A stretch of DNA of 64,000 bases from G963663495 sp963663495. GTDB taxonomy: Bacteria; Bacteroidota; Rhodothermia; Rhodothermales; Bin80. The position numbers and the translations under genes are program-made. This document shows, one piece after another, positions 26,931 to 37,024 of this stretch (within the stretch, counting starts at the first letter, position 1; every line of letters starts with the position of its first letter). The DNA lies in contig OY760427.1 of NCBI GenBank assembly GCA_963663495.1, positions 5,518,001-5,582,000 of the forward strand. The letters run 5' to 3'. The notes under the pieces were generated by a model, which worked only from the letters and a program-made list of their open reading frames with translations, did not search any database and was not told where the DNA came from.

Positions 26931-29900
26931 TCACCACCGCACATAGCCGCTGGCGGTCACGCCGTAGCTCACTGGTCGGTATGGTGCCATATGCTCCATC
27001 GCCAAACCGCTCACACTGAACCCTAACCCCTTGCGCCCCTGCACTCCTGCTCCTATGCGGTAATCCCTGCCTCTGTCACGCAGCCCCATACCCACATGCG
27101 GCCGCAGCACACTGCGCCTGTGAAAACGCGAGCCGTATCCCACCTCCAGCTCCATCCGACGATCCGACGGATACACCTCCCACGGACGCTCCGCCTGCCA
27201 TAGCGTCCCCAAATGCGTACGACCCCAAGTCGGTCGCACCTGCGCTCCCAATCCCTCCAGTCCGCCATAGCGGACCATGCCCGAATATCCCCACTCACCA
27301 TATCCGTCCTCCTGATGTAACACCAAACGCCTTGACATCACCTCCGCATGCAACATCCCCATCCGCACCCGTAACCCTCCTCCTGCCTCCATTCCCATTC
27401 CTCTCTCAGCATCCCCGCCGCTGTGCAAAACCGCCGCCTCCACATACGGCTCCAACACATCCTGCAACATCACCGATCCCTCCAGACCCGCGCGAACACG
27501 GCTCACCCCTATCCCGCCATCCATCCCCAGCCAGAACCCGTCCGCCTCGTACCCCAGCCGCGCGCCCGAACGGCGTACCAGCGTGCCGCCCACGCCCGCT
27601 GCCATAAGGCGCATTCCCGTGTCCGCTGCTTCAGCCACTCCCTGTCCTGCTCCTGCCAACCCCCACACACTGTGCCGCATCCCTCCGTAGCGCACGTACG
27701 GATACCAGCCCGTCATCTGTAATAGCGTCCCTTCCTCCTCCAATGCCTCGCTGCGCGATATCACCATCCCCATCAGCCAGCGACCTCCCGCACGGTAGTC
27801 CGCCCCCAAGGACGCCGTCACCACATCCGCTCCCGATACCCCGCCGCTCTGCAACCTGCTGTACGCACCACGACCCCATACACTTAGCCGGTCTCCACTT
27901 GCCTGCATGCCACAGCCCGACAATAAATGCGACGCCCGTACCCGCTGACCAGGGAACGGCCTCGGCATACATCCCACCAATGATCCCTCCATACGCTCCG
28001 ATACCGCCTCCACTATATGCACCGCCACACTCCGGCCCAATCGCGCACGGTTTCCCGTATCCTCTGACCCCAATACCACCTCCTCTCGGACCATCTCATC
28101 CCCCAACTCCACCATCAGCGCAAACGCCTCCCCGCTACCTTGCGCGCGCAGTAAGGGCACGCGTACCTCTTTTCTTGTCTCCCCAGACCCAAATTCCAGC
28201 ACCCCCTCCATGCGCTCGTAGTCCTCTCCCGCCCATGCCGTGCCGTCTACCGTACGGTAACGGCCCGTCAGCCGCTCTGCCACAGGTGCCAGCAGACTCA
28301 CCGCAAACACAGCCTCGCTCTGCGACACCGCAATGGCTCGCACTTGTACTCCCGGCGCCGTCTCGTCATCCACGATCGTGCCCGTGGCCATCGTCTGCCC
28401 GATTTGCGCATTGGTCGGATTCGACAGCGTCACCTCTACCGTCTCGTTTCCTTCCTGCAAGTCGTCATCTATCAAAGGTATCCTTACTTGCGCCTCCGTA
28501 CTTCCGGTCTCAAATACCACCAGCCCCTGCGTAGCCTCGTAGTCCACATCCGATGTTGCCGTGCCTCCTGTCACCGCAAACTGCACCGATACCACCTTGG
28601 TGCTACCATAATTCAGCCGCACCGCCATCACCAGTTCATCCGAACTCTCTGTCCCTGTACCATCATGGATGCTGACCTCTATCGGATCATCCTTTATCGT
28701 CACATCCCCCTCCGCATCCAACAGCACGGCATGCTCCGGTGCGCTCAGCCTTACTACCAATCCCTCGTCTTCCTCTACCACATCATCACGCGCTACCGGT
28801 ACCCATATATGCCTCACCGTCTCCCCCGGTGCAATTACCAGCGTGCCCATCGTGCGTGTGTAGTCCGCCCCCGCCTTGGCCGTACCGTCGTGCGTGGCAT
28901 ATGCCACCCCTATACGGACCGCGCTCGTACCGCTCAGCGACACTGCAAGCTTCGCACGCCCTCCATCCTCTGATACCGTCACATCGCTTATGGAGAGCTG
29001 TGGCAGACGATCATTGTCCAGTATCGTCACCTTGGTCCGCTCGCCTCCGTCAAGCTGCACCAAGAACGCTTCCCTACCTTCGTGCACTTTATCGTCTTGG
29101 GTTGAAACTTGTAGTACCGCTCCCATCTCGCCAGGCTCAATCGTCACCGACCCGGCGCTCACCTCCTCATAATCCTCCCCGGCTGTTGCCGTCACATCAC
29201 GCGTGCTGTAGGACACTGTGACAGGCTTCGTGCTGGCGTTACTTAGACTGAGGTAGACATTTGCCATACCCCCTTCCCGTACATACACCGCAGGCACAAT
29301 GCTGACAGTCGGCGCAGCATCGTTGTCTGTGATCGTGGCACGGCCCGTCGCGTTACCCAGCTCCGCTCCCTGCACATCCGTCAGCTCCAGCGTAAAAGTC
29401 TCCTCCTCCTCGTGCAATGCGTCATCAAGAATCGGTACATTTATCCACTTCTCCAGGTTACCGCCTGCCTCAAAGGTGAGCATATCTGTTACCGGCCCCA
29501 GATAGTCAAGCCCGGCCTGGGCCGACTCATCGTGCGTAGTGTAACGCACCGTGACTACCGTTTCACCCTGCCTGTTAAGCCTCACCTTAAATCGGGCCGG
29601 CCCTGCACCTTCAGACACCTGGACCGACGAAGGTTCTATATCAATGCGGTATGGTACATCATCATCTGCAACCTTCACCTCTACAGCTCCTGATTTTCCA
29701 CCGTAGCCACCACCGCTCGCCGACAACTGTACCAATCCAGCTTCGTCGGTACCATCCGCATCGTCCAGTGCTGTCACCATGACCGTCTGGTCTGTATCCC
29801 AATCTGCGGGTGTGAAAGTCAAGCCAAGAGGACTGACCGATACCTTGCCATCCAGTGCGGACTCTATCCCAAGAGATACTGTGACTTGGCCCGAAGGTGG

Positions 29901-32900
29901 AGTCGCAAGCGATACCGTAAAGGGTTTGCCTGCTGCTCCCTCGTCCAGCGACAATGCCTGCGGCCTTACTACAAGCTCCGCCTCATCGTCGTCCAGCACC
30001 GTCACCATTAATTCCTCCTCCATACCATCGTAGTCCGCGCCCGAAGCCCGGTGTGTCAGTGTAGCACGGTCATTGTCTGTATCATCGTCTTCGTCCGCAT
30101 GCACCGTTACCGCCTGCGTGGCATACCAATCATCGGGCGTGAACATCAGCGATGCATCACTGACCGTAACCTCGGAACTATCACTTGCGATTCTCACGAT
30201 TACCGTGCCCGATGGCTCCGCCATTAGCCGCGCTGTGTAAGACTCTACGTCCCCTTCAACAATCTCAAGCTCTGCAGGGGATAGCACTATCCCCGCTATA
30301 TCATTGTCCTGTACGGCAACGACAACCTCCTCTGTCTCGCCGTTATACTCACCCCCGGATGCGGATAGCGTAAGCCGTACACTTGCGTCCATCGTATTGT
30401 CGTCCTCATACGCACGCACTGTCACCGTAACAGGCGTGCTCCAGTCCTCTGATGTGTACCGGAGCCTCCTCGGGTTCACCATCACATCCGTTCCAGCATC
30501 TCCCGTGATCCGCACATCCACTGTCTGCGTCGGCTCGGTAAGCAGGCGTACCGTAAAGTTCTCTTCTGTCCCCTCTGTCATCGTTAGGTAGACGGGCGAT
30601 ACTACCAACCCTGCCACCGGATCATTGTCCTTGACCGTCACCGTTACAGCCCCTGTCACTGAATCATAATCCCCTCCCGATGCAGTGTGCATAAGCACAG
30701 CATTGTCGTCATCCGTGTCTGCATCTTCCGCCATACTCACCGTTACCGTCTGTTCCGTAGCCCAATCACTGGAAGTGAACGTCAGGGAAATAGCGCTCGT
30801 CGTTACGGCCCTATTGTTGCTCTTAACACTCACCGTTACCGTGCCGGTCGGTTTGGTCTCCAGTCTCACACGGTATGTACCCGATCTCCCCTCAAGCACG
30901 GTCAACGCTGTCGGATCAATACGTAACCCCGGCGTATCGTCGTCATCCACGGTAACAGCCACATTACCCGTCTGGCCATCATACCCGCCTTCGCTTGCCA
31001 GCAGACGTAATGTACCTCTTTCGTCTTTGCCATCCGCATCGTCCTCCGCCATCACGGTTACTGATTGATCGGTGCTCCAATTGGAAGATGCGAATGTCAG
31101 GTGTGGCACGGACAACGACACCTTTCCGGCCAGTCCTTGGGGAATGCTCACTGCAACCATCACATCTCCCCCTGCAGGAGCCGAGCCCAGCTTAACTGTG
31201 AAGAAGTCCTTGCCGGACCCCCCTTCCAGCAAGCTTAACGTCGCCGGAGCTACTACCAATTGCACTATCTCATCGTCATCCACGGTAACAGCTACACTAC
31301 CTGTCGTGCCATCATACCCGCCTTCGCTTGCCAGTAGACCTATTGTTCCTGCTTCGTCGTCTGCATCCCCATCGTCCTCCGCCGTCACGGTTACCGACTG
31401 GTATTCGTCCCAGTCGGTAGATGTAAAGGTTAAGTTGTCGTCGGACAACGACACCTTTCCGGCCAGTCCTTGGGGAATGCTCACTGCAACCATCACATCT
31501 CCCCCTGCAGGAGCCGAGCCCAGCTTAACTGTGAAGTCCTTGCCGGACCCCCCTTCCAGCAAGCTTAACGTCGCCGGAGCTACTACCAATTGCACTATCT
31601 CATCGTCATCCACGGTAACAGCTACACTACCTGTCTTGCCATCATACCCGCCTCCGCTTGCCAGTAGACCTATTGTTCCTGCTTCGTCGTCTGCATCCCC
31701 ATCGTCCTCCGCCGTCACGGTTACCGACTGGTTTTCGTCCCAGTCGGTAGATGTAAAGGTTAAGTTGTCGTCGGATAACGACACCTTTCCGGCCAGTCCT
31801 TGGGGAATGCTCACCGCAACCATCACATCTCCCCCCGCGGGAGCCGACGCCAGCTTAACTGCAAAGTCCTTGCCGGACCCCCCTTCCAACAAGCTTAACG
31901 TCAACGGAGCTACCACCAATTGCACTATCTCATCGTCATCCACGGTAATAGCTACATTCCCTGTCTGGCCATCATACCCGCCTTCGCTTGCCAGCAGACG
32001 TAATGTACCTCTTTCGTCTTTGCCATCCGCATCGTCCTTCGCCATCACGGTTACCGATTGGTTTTCGTCCCAGTCGGAAGATGTGAAGGTAAAGCTGTCG
32101 TCAGACAATGATATCTTTCCAGTCAGTCTTGGTGGTACGCTCACCGCAACCACCACATCTTCCCCCGCAGGAGGCGTGCCCAGCTTAACTGTAAATTCCT
32201 TGTCGGAGTCCCCTTCCTTCAAATCCAGCTGGTGCGGTGTAACTTGCAGCCTTGCGACGTAAATGTCCGTTACCGTCACCCTTAGGTCCAGCTCCACACC
32301 GGCATAGTCCGCTGCGCCCGAAGCGGTGTGGATGAGCGTCTCTGTGTCATTAACCGCGTCGGCATCCTGAAGGGCCGTCATATCCACGGTTTGCGGGTTG
32401 TTCCAATCCACAGCCGTAAATGTTAGACTCGTCTTGCCGAGTGTCAGGTCCGTCCCTGCGTACCCCGTTATCACCACTGTTACATCACCGATGGGCTGCG
32501 TTCCCAAGGCTACGGTGTACGTTGCCTGGCCCCCTTCTTTCACAGTCAGTGGAGATGGATCCAGTACAAGATGGGGTTCACCAACAATAGTGCCAATGGC
32601 CTTCTGCTCCGGAATGCCTGCAAACTGGTCTGAATGTGTAATCAGGTTAAATGTCTCTGTGTCTTCGGGAATTTGATCACCGAGAATTGGTACCCGGATA
32701 TCAGCGCTCATATCGCCCTGCTTAACTGTAACGAGTCCCTGCCATTTGGTATAGTCAGTCCCCTTTATTGCCGTACCATCCTCCGTATAGAATTTGATAG
32801 TAAGGTCTCGAGCGACCGGTTGCTGGAACTCCAATAAGAATGGCATAAAGCCATCCGCTTCCATGGCCATCGTATCCCTCACAGTCCACCCGTCAACATC

Positions 32901-33506
32901 CAGTATTCGCATGGGGGCATCGCGTTCAGTCCCTAACAGTCCGTCTCGGGAACTGCTGCAGTAGCAACTCTTTATTTCATCTCCTTCAGGTATACCATCC
33001 GAGATGGCCTCATATTTGTCTGCGGCCCACTCAGTCACATACGAGTATTCCACCATGCCGACAATCTCAAGACTATCCTTACCAGTGATCAGCACATCTT
33101 GCCCTCGTTCAGCCGTGTCGTCAACATGATAGACGTACATGTATGCGCTACCCGGAACATCTGTCCAGCACCTGTATCTGGCCAAGCAAGTGGTCCCTTC
33201 TCGTACTTCACGCCAAATTGGACCGTATACAAATAGGCATTCAGGGACCTGTGGTGAAGCTTCAATGCTTACCATTTGGGACGATAGAATGCGTGGCACT
33301 ACTCCCTCCAGATCGGATCCCGTGCTTAAGCCAGCCTCAGTAGCCGGAGCCAGAGACACGGATTCCATCACATCCTGGCCCTGCACCGACTGAATTATTC
33401 CTGAAGCACTCAGCAGGCCCAATAGCACCACCACGCATCTCCATGCAACTTTAATGGCCCAACAATCAAGTGATGTCAAGACAATTCGCCTGCTCTGCCG
33501 CATCAT
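26931..33506 (-). CDS. Giant Calx-beta/Ig-like repeat protein with autotransporter-like C-terminal barrel (paralogue 2)
   Basis: 2191 residues with the same plan as paralogue 1: a signal-like N-terminus (CVVVLLGLLSASGIIQSVQG), a Cys-containing domain, one Calx-beta module, Ig-like repeat modules, five Calx-beta modules and the same C-terminal barrel ending ASGYVRW. It has nine of the roughly 105-110-residue modules against seven in paralogue 1. Three consecutive ones (IVQLVVAPATLSLLEGGSGK type) are nearly identical to each other, reflecting 330-bp DNA repeats at 31.2-32.0 kb. One module has a 3-bp insertion giving KDFFTVKL instead of KDFTVKL. The N-terminal 300 and C-terminal 700 residues are almost the same as in paralogue 1, while the middle differs. 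Surface location is inferred from the signal and barrel. Confidence 0.85.
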   Translation of the reverse strand: MMRQSRRIVLTSLDCWAIKVAWRCVVVLLGLLSASGIIQSVQGQDVMESVSLAPATEAGLSTGSDLEGVVPRILSSQMVSIEASPQVPECLFVYGPIWREVREGTTCLARYRCWTDVPGSAYMYVYHVDDTAERGQDVLITGKDSLEIVGMVEYSYVTEWAADKYEAISDGIPEGDEIKSCYCSSSRDGLLGTERDAPMRILDVDGWTVRDTMAMEADGFMPFLLEFQQPVARDLTIKFYTEDGTAIKGTDYTKWQGLVTVKQGDMSADIRVPILGDQIPEDTETFNLITHSDQFAGIPEQKAIGTIVGEPHLVLDPSPLTVKEGGQATYTVALGTQPIGDVTVVITGYAGTDLTLGKTSLTFTAVDWNNPQTVDMTALQDADAVNDTETLIHTASGAADYAGVELDLRVTVTDIYVARLQVTPHQLDLKEGDSDKEFTVKLGTPPAGEDVVVAVSVPPRLTGKISLSDDSFTFTSSDWDENQSVTVMAKDDADGKDERGTLRLLASEGGYDGQTGNVAITVDDDEIVQLVVAPLTLSLLEGGSGKDFAVKLASAPAGGDVMVAVSIPQGLAGKVSLSDDNLTFTSTDWDENQSVTVTAEDDGDADDEAGTIGLLASGGGYDGKTGSVAVTVDDDEIVQLVVAPATLSLLEGGSGKDFTVKLGSAPAGGDVMVAVSIPQGLAGKVSLSDDNLTFTSTDWDEYQSVTVTAEDDGDADDEAGTIGLLASEGGYDGTTGSVAVTVDDDEIVQLVVAPATLSLLEGGSGKDFFTVKLGSAPAGGDVMVAVSIPQGLAGKVSLSVPHLTFASSNWSTDQSVTVMAEDDADGKDERGTLRLLASEGGYDGQTGNVAVTVDDDDTPGLRIDPTALTVLEGRSGTYRVRLETKPTGTVTVSVKSNNRAVTTSAISLTFTSSDWATEQTVTVSMAEDADTDDDNAVLMHTASGGDYDSVTGAVTVTVKDNDPVAGLVVSPVYLTMTEGTEENFTVRLLTEPTQTVDVRITGDAGTDVMVNPRRLRYTSEDWSTPVTVTVRAYEDDNTMDASVRLTLSASGGEYNGETEEVVVAVQDNDIAGIVLSPAELEIVEGDVESYTARLMAEPSGTVIVRIASDSSEVTVSDASLMFTPDDWYATQAVTVHADEDDDTDNDRATLTHRASGADYDGMEEELMVTVLDDDEAELVVRPQALSLDEGAAGKPFTVSLATPPSGQVTVSLGIESALDGKVSVSPLGLTFTPADWDTDQTVMVTALDDADGTDEAGLVQLSASGGGYGGKSGAVEVKVADDDVPYRIDIEPSSVQVSEGAGPARFKVRLNRQGETVVTVRYTTHDESAQAGLDYLGPVTDMLTFEAGGNLEKWINVPILDDALHEEEETFTLELTDVQGAELGNATGRATITDNDAAPTVSIVPAVYVREGGMANVYLSLSNASTKPVTVSYSTRDVTATAGEDYEEVSAGSVTIEPGEMGAVLQVSTQDDKVHEGREAFLVQLDGGERTKVTILDNDRLPQLSISDVTVSEDGGRAKLAVSLSGTSAVRIGVAYATHDGTAKAGADYTRTMGTLVIAPGETVRHIWVPVARDDVVEEDEGLVVRLSAPEHAVLLDAEGDVTIKDDPIEVSIHDGTGTESSDELVMAVRLNYGSTKVVSVQFAVTGGTATSDVDYEATQGLVVFETGSTEAQVRIPLIDDDLQEGNETVEVTLSNPTNAQIGQTMATGTIVDDETAPGVQVRAIAVSQSEAVFAVSLLAPVAERLTGRYRTVDGTAWAGEDYERMEGVLEFGSGETRKEVRVPLLRAQGSGEAFALMVELGDEMVREEVVLGSEDTGNRARLGRSVAVHIVEAVSERMEGSLVGCMPRPFPGQRVRASHLLSGCGMQASGDRLSVWGRGAYSRLQSGGVSGADVVTASLGADYRAGGRWLMGMVISRSEALEEEGTLLQMTGWYPYVRYGGMRHSVWGLAGAGQGVAEAADTGMRLMAAGVGGTLVRRSGARLGYEADGFWLGMDGGIGVSRVRAGLEGSVMLQDVLEPYVEAAVLHSGGDAERGMGMEAGGGLRVRMGMLHAEVMSRRLVLHQEDGYGEWGYSGMVRYGGLEGLGAQVRPTWGRTHLGTLWQAERPWEVYPSDRRMELEVGYGSRFHRRSVLRPHVGMGLRDRGRDYRIGAGVQGRKGLGFSVSGLAMEHMAPYRPVSYGVTASGYVRW
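31040..32030. repeat. 330-bp in-frame tandem repeats within giant paralogue 2
   Basis: The landmark TCCTTGCCGGACCCCCCTTC occurs at 31207, 31537 and 31867, exactly 330 bases apart. Each unit encodes one 110-residue module and the copies differ at only a few positions, so the expansion is recent. The equal 330-base spacing keeps the frame. This is a site where recombination could change module number. Confidence 0.85.
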
Positions 33507-34283
33507 ACGCCGTTCATGTCTTCTACCAAGCCACCCCCAATCACAGGAGCCTTTTGCAAAACCCCGGTGTATTCGGCGGTGGTGGCGACCAAAATGCCCA
33601 AATTTTCGGGTTTTTCGACATTACGCCGGGAGCATTGGCGGCGGCGTGCCATTCCTTGTTGGCTGAAAATCCGGTCGGTGCCGGCTGGAGCGGCTATAAT
33701 GTACAGATTCTGCGCTCATCCTGACACCCCTGATTGTAGTTCTGATCAAAGAATTATGGACTTTTGCAGCGGTTATCAAGCCCGCAAGTATCTGCCGCGT
33801 GATTTACGGTGTCGTTGCCGTGTTGCAGGCAGATTCAGGCGCGTTTCTCCTTACTGAACAGCCTATATGAGCCCTTTTTGCACGCGCTGACACCGCGGTA
33901 GCAGATTCAAGCACACCATCTGCAGGTATGCTAACCTTCCACGCGGGGGTAACGACCTAAACGCGCCAATCCTATCATCCAATACCGCACGCATCGTACC
34001 ACGATCGAACTCCTGTTCCGGCAGTAGGCAGTCTTATTGTATCCGTACGGTGAAGTACATGGTAAAGCGGGCTTAGCATTGGTCTGCGTAGTCCGCTTGT
34101 AGAGCTTAGTGCAAGGTGATTATACGCCGGGTTTGGTGTGCCGACTTGGGAATTTCGGAGTGGTGTGCAGCTTATCGTCTTGGCGCCTGAATGCAGGCAG
34201 CAATCAGCGTCTTTGGGGACAAAAAACATGGGTTTTGGGGAGAAGAACCGGAACATTGTGGCGGACGCACATGTACACGAACT
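33507..34283. other. Intergenic region with IS debris
   Basis: No supported gene. GAGCCTTTTGCAAAACCCC at about 33548 looks like the tip of an IS5/IS1182-type element, but no transposase accompanies it. Repeat S copy 1 lies at 33797-33935. The segment just before the IS66 transposase should contain the IS66 left end, which I could not delimit. Confidence 0.4.
33797..33935. repeat. Dispersed repeat S, copy 1
   Basis: Contains GCGTGATTTACGGTGTCGTT and CTTACTGAACAGCCTATATG. It matches 36539-36675 closely, and the GTGATTTACGGCCTCGTTGG part also appears near 36134. The two long copies flank the intact IS66 element in direct orientation, which suggests a duplication or a composite structure. No gene is seen in it. 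Confidence 0.6.
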
Positions 34284-35918
34284 ATGCGGCCCAAGGTATC
34301 TTTCTCCCCCTCTTCTCCTGCCGGTGAAGCCCTTTTTCAGAGGCTAAGAAACCAAGAGGCTGAGAACAAGGATCTGCGAAAGCAGGTCCGTCGCTTGGAG
34401 AAAAAAGCCGATCGTCTATCCAAGAACATCGCGGATATGGCTGCGAAGATTAGCCATCTGGAAGACAGGTTGGAACAAGCGCATCGCCTACTCTCTGGCA
34501 AAAAGAGTGAGCGTTACACGCCGGCGGACAATGCGCAGCAAGGCCAGTTGTCTGGAGAGGAACCAGAAGCTGTTGAGCCCGAGGAGGAGGAGGAGTATGT
34601 CCCGGTAAAGCGCAAGCGGCGTGGGAAGAACAAGCCGGTGCGTGGGCCGATTCCGGACCATCTGCCCAGAGAGGTGATCCGCCTTGAGCTGGAGGGCAGC
34701 ACCGCGGGTATGAAGTACATCGGCGAGGAAGTAACGGAGTACCTGGAATATGTGCCGGGCTTCACGAGGGTAGTACGGATTGTGCGGCCGAAGTACGTTG
34801 TCTGCAAGGAGCCTCGCAAGGGGGTGGTCATAGCGCCGTTGCCGAAGCGTGTCATACCGAAGGGGAAGGCGGGTCCGGGGTTGTTGGCGTATTTGGCGGT
34901 AGCCAAATATGTGGATCATATGCCGCTATACCGGCTGCGGAAGAAGTTTCAGCGCCATGGCGTGAAGCTATCGGCTGCTACAATGGGGGATTGGATTGCG
35001 AAGGTAGCGACGTATCTGGGTCCGTTAGGAGATGCGTTGCGTAAGGAGGTGCTTCGTAGCGGGTATCTGCAGGTGGATGAGACAACGTTCCCGGTGCAAA
35101 AGCCGAAGAAGGAAGGGAAGGAGAAGAAAGGGAAGAAAAACGAAGGAAAGACGCATCGCGGCTATCTTTGCGTATACCTGGCACCGCGGGCGAAGGTGGT
35201 GATGATGGATTACAGCCCGAGCCGTGCGCGCGCTGGACCGTGGGAATTCTTGCGCGGATATAGAGGGGCGATGCAAACCGACGGGTATGTGGTGTACGAT
35301 GCGTTTGGTACGCGGGGCGGGATAACGCTGTTTGGATGTATGGCGCATGCGCGTCGCAAGTTTTATGACTGCAGGAAAAAGGAGCCCAAGAAGGTGCGCC
35401 ATGTAATGGAGGAAATCCGGCAGTTGTATGCGATAGAGCGTGGGTTGCGTAAGGAGGGAGCTGGTCCGGCTCGGCGTGTGGAGGTACGACAGGAGGAGGC
35501 ACGGCCGGTACTGGAGAAGTTGAAGCCATGGCTTGAGGAGAGTCGTGAGCACCGGCCGAGTGCGGGATGGGATGAAGCCGTGGGGTACATGCTCAACAGG
35601 TGGGAGAAGCTGGTTTGTTACCTGGAAGACGGCAAGGTTGAGATTGATAACAATCTGGTCGAGAACCAGATGCGAGCGATTGCGCTTGGTCGAAAAAACC
35701 ATCTGTTTGCGGGATCGCATGCGGCAGCGCAGCGGTCCGCAGTACTGTACTCTCTTTTTGCCACATGCAAGTTGCAATCGACAAACCCGATTGAATGGCT
35801 TACCGACGTACTACGCCGTCTTCCGACACATCCTGCCGACCGCATGGCTGAACTCTTGCCCCATCATTGGAAAGCTAGTCGGGACTTGCAGCAAGCTACC
35901 GTCAAGAAAGCGGCATAG
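34284..35918 (+). CDS. tnpC: IS66-family transposase TnpC
   Basis: 544 residues from the ATG at 34284 (MRPKVSFSPSS), a normal length; an upstream in-frame ATG at 34191 adds residues that do not look like the family. Order: a coiled-coil N-terminus (NQEAENKDLRKQVRRLEKKA), LLSGKKSERYTP, the GKAGPGLLAYLAVAKYVDHM block, then the DDE domain with VDETTFPV, QTDGYVVYDAFG and GCMAHARRKFYDC. It ends with the Glu block VEIDNNLVENQMRAIALGRK and IEWLTDVLRRLPTHPADR. The frame is intact, so it could be active. No tnpA/tnpB accessory genes of classical IS66 elements are seen beside it, so it either belongs to a single-gene variant or has lost them. Confidence 0.92.
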   Translation: MRPKVSFSPSSPAGEALFQRLRNQEAENKDLRKQVRRLEKKADRLSKNIADMAAKISHLEDRLEQAHRLLSGKKSERYTPADNAQQGQLSGEEPEAVEPEEEEEYVPVKRKRRGKNKPVRGPIPDHLPREVIRLELEGSTAGMKYIGEEVTEYLEYVPGFTRVVRIVRPKYVVCKEPRKGVVIAPLPKRVIPKGKAGPGLLAYLAVAKYVDHMPLYRLRKKFQRHGVKLSAATMGDWIAKVATYLGPLGDALRKEVLRSGYLQVDETTFPVQKPKKEGKEKKGKKNEGKTHRGYLCVYLAPRAKVVMMDYSPSRARAGPWEFLRGYRGAMQTDGYVVYDAFGTRGGITLFGCMAHARRKFYDCRKKEPKKVRHVMEEIRQLYAIERGLRKEGAGPARRVEVRQEEARPVLEKLKPWLEESREHRPSAGWDEAVGYMLNRWEKLVCYLEDGKVEIDNNLVENQMRAIALGRKNHLFAGSHAAAQRSAVLYSLFATCKLQSTNPIEWLTDVLRRLPTHPADRMAELLPHHWKASRDLQQATVKKAA

Positions 35919-36043
35919 GAGCCCCTAAACAGGCGCGCCCGGGTCATCCGACTAGATCCGTGTACGGGTCTGCGAATACGCTGTTAGGTACTTAACTCCT
36001 GCACACCCAACCGACGCTAGCCTATAAACCTTCGAACCGCGCC

Positions 36044-36105
36044 CTAACTTACTCTAATTGAGAGAGTAAATACCCTCGGTTATAATGTACTTCACCGGAC
36101 GGATA
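36044..36105. repeat. Dispersed repeat T, copy 2
   Basis: CTAACTTACTCTAATTGAGA followed by GTACTTCACCGGACGGA. Same repeat as at 26692-26752. Confidence 0.5.
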
Positions 36106-36538
36106 CGTCTTATTGGCAGGACTGATCACGGTACGCGTGATTTACGGCCTCGTTGGCGCGTTTTCGGCGGTTTTGGGTGCTATTCAGTCCGGTGAACGTC
36201 TGAGAACAGCCCTTTTGGGCGCTCCGATACGGCTTTGGCTGGGGGCATGCGTGTCCTCCGCTCATGGCGAGTGACGCGGTACATCGTCTACAGAGGCCTT
36301 ACATCGCGCCTCTATAGCGCTATTACCCCCTAATTGGCGGCCGAACCTGTCACATAGCACGATCCAGCACCCATTATCGCACGCACCGTGGCATTGCACG
36401 ACCGTATCCATCTTTCAGCATATACTATCGCTGCGTTGCTGTACGCGTTTCTACAGTAGTGCTACTTACAGCTTCGGTGGTTTGTCTAGGATAATATTGT
36501 TCTGCTTAATGACTCCACCTCACTAATTGACCTGCACG

Positions 36539-36675
36539 CGTGATTTACGGCCTCGTTGGCGTGTTGCAGGCAGATTCAGGCACGTTTTTCCTTACTGAAC
36601 AGCCTATATGAGCCCTTTTGCACGCATGGACACCGTGGTAGCGGCTTCAAGCGTACCATCTGCAGGTATGCTAGG
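36539..36675. repeat. Dispersed repeat S, copy 2
   Basis: GCGTGATTTACGGCCTCGTT through CTTACTGAACAGCCTATATG to ACCATCTGCAGGTATGCTA. Same order as 33797-33935, with the IS66 element between the two copies. Confidence 0.6.
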
Positions 36676-36868
36676 CATGGTGCCAGATTTAGTTGGCTTA
36701 TAAAACAAGGGTCGCGAATGTTTAGGAGTATTCGGAGCCTTTTACACGAGCCAATTATTTTCTTCCAAGATGCCTTCAGATGATCTTTCGGAGCTTGATC
36801 AGATGCTTCGCGACGCGGGTCAATCCGGTCGGTCGCTGCGATATTTTCTCCTGTGACAATGCACCGAG

Positions 36869-37024
36869 GGAAGCGTGATCCATGTGAGTTGACAATAACG
36901 TCGCCAAAATTGCTCCCATGCAGTATCTGCGCTGGCGGCAATGTGGATAACGATGTTGCGCGCGTGTTGTACGAAGCGGGCCCCTACCTTGAGTACACGC
37001 TCGCGATAGGTGCTCAGACTTATC
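36869..37024 (-). repeat. IS1380 transposase 3' end, extra copy
   Basis: On the minus strand this encodes the IS1380-type C-terminus TYRERVLKVGARFVQHARNI followed by VIHIAASADTAWEQFWRR. It is repeated almost exactly at 37310-37463, where it is attached to the longer IS1380 pseudogene. The two copies are in direct orientation about 440 bases apart, so either two IS1380 elements collapsed or the 3' end was duplicated. Confidence 0.75.

Larger units (their letters stand above)
35919..36868. other. Intergenic region with repeats, no supported gene
   Basis: It holds repeat T copy 2 (36044-36105), partial and full copies of repeat S (about 36134 and 36539-36675), and otherwise nothing I can assign. 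Open frames here show no family signature. Confidence 0.4.

Noticed and set aside
31207..32030. Regular 330-bp repeats considered as a CRISPR-like or satellite array
   Set aside because: The units are far too long, lack alternating unique spacers, and lie in frame within a protein gene.
31072..32262. Plus-strand open frame of 396 codons over the 330-bp repeats
   Set aside because: It mirrors the tandem repeats of the minus-strand gene; the repetitiveness comes from the sense gene.
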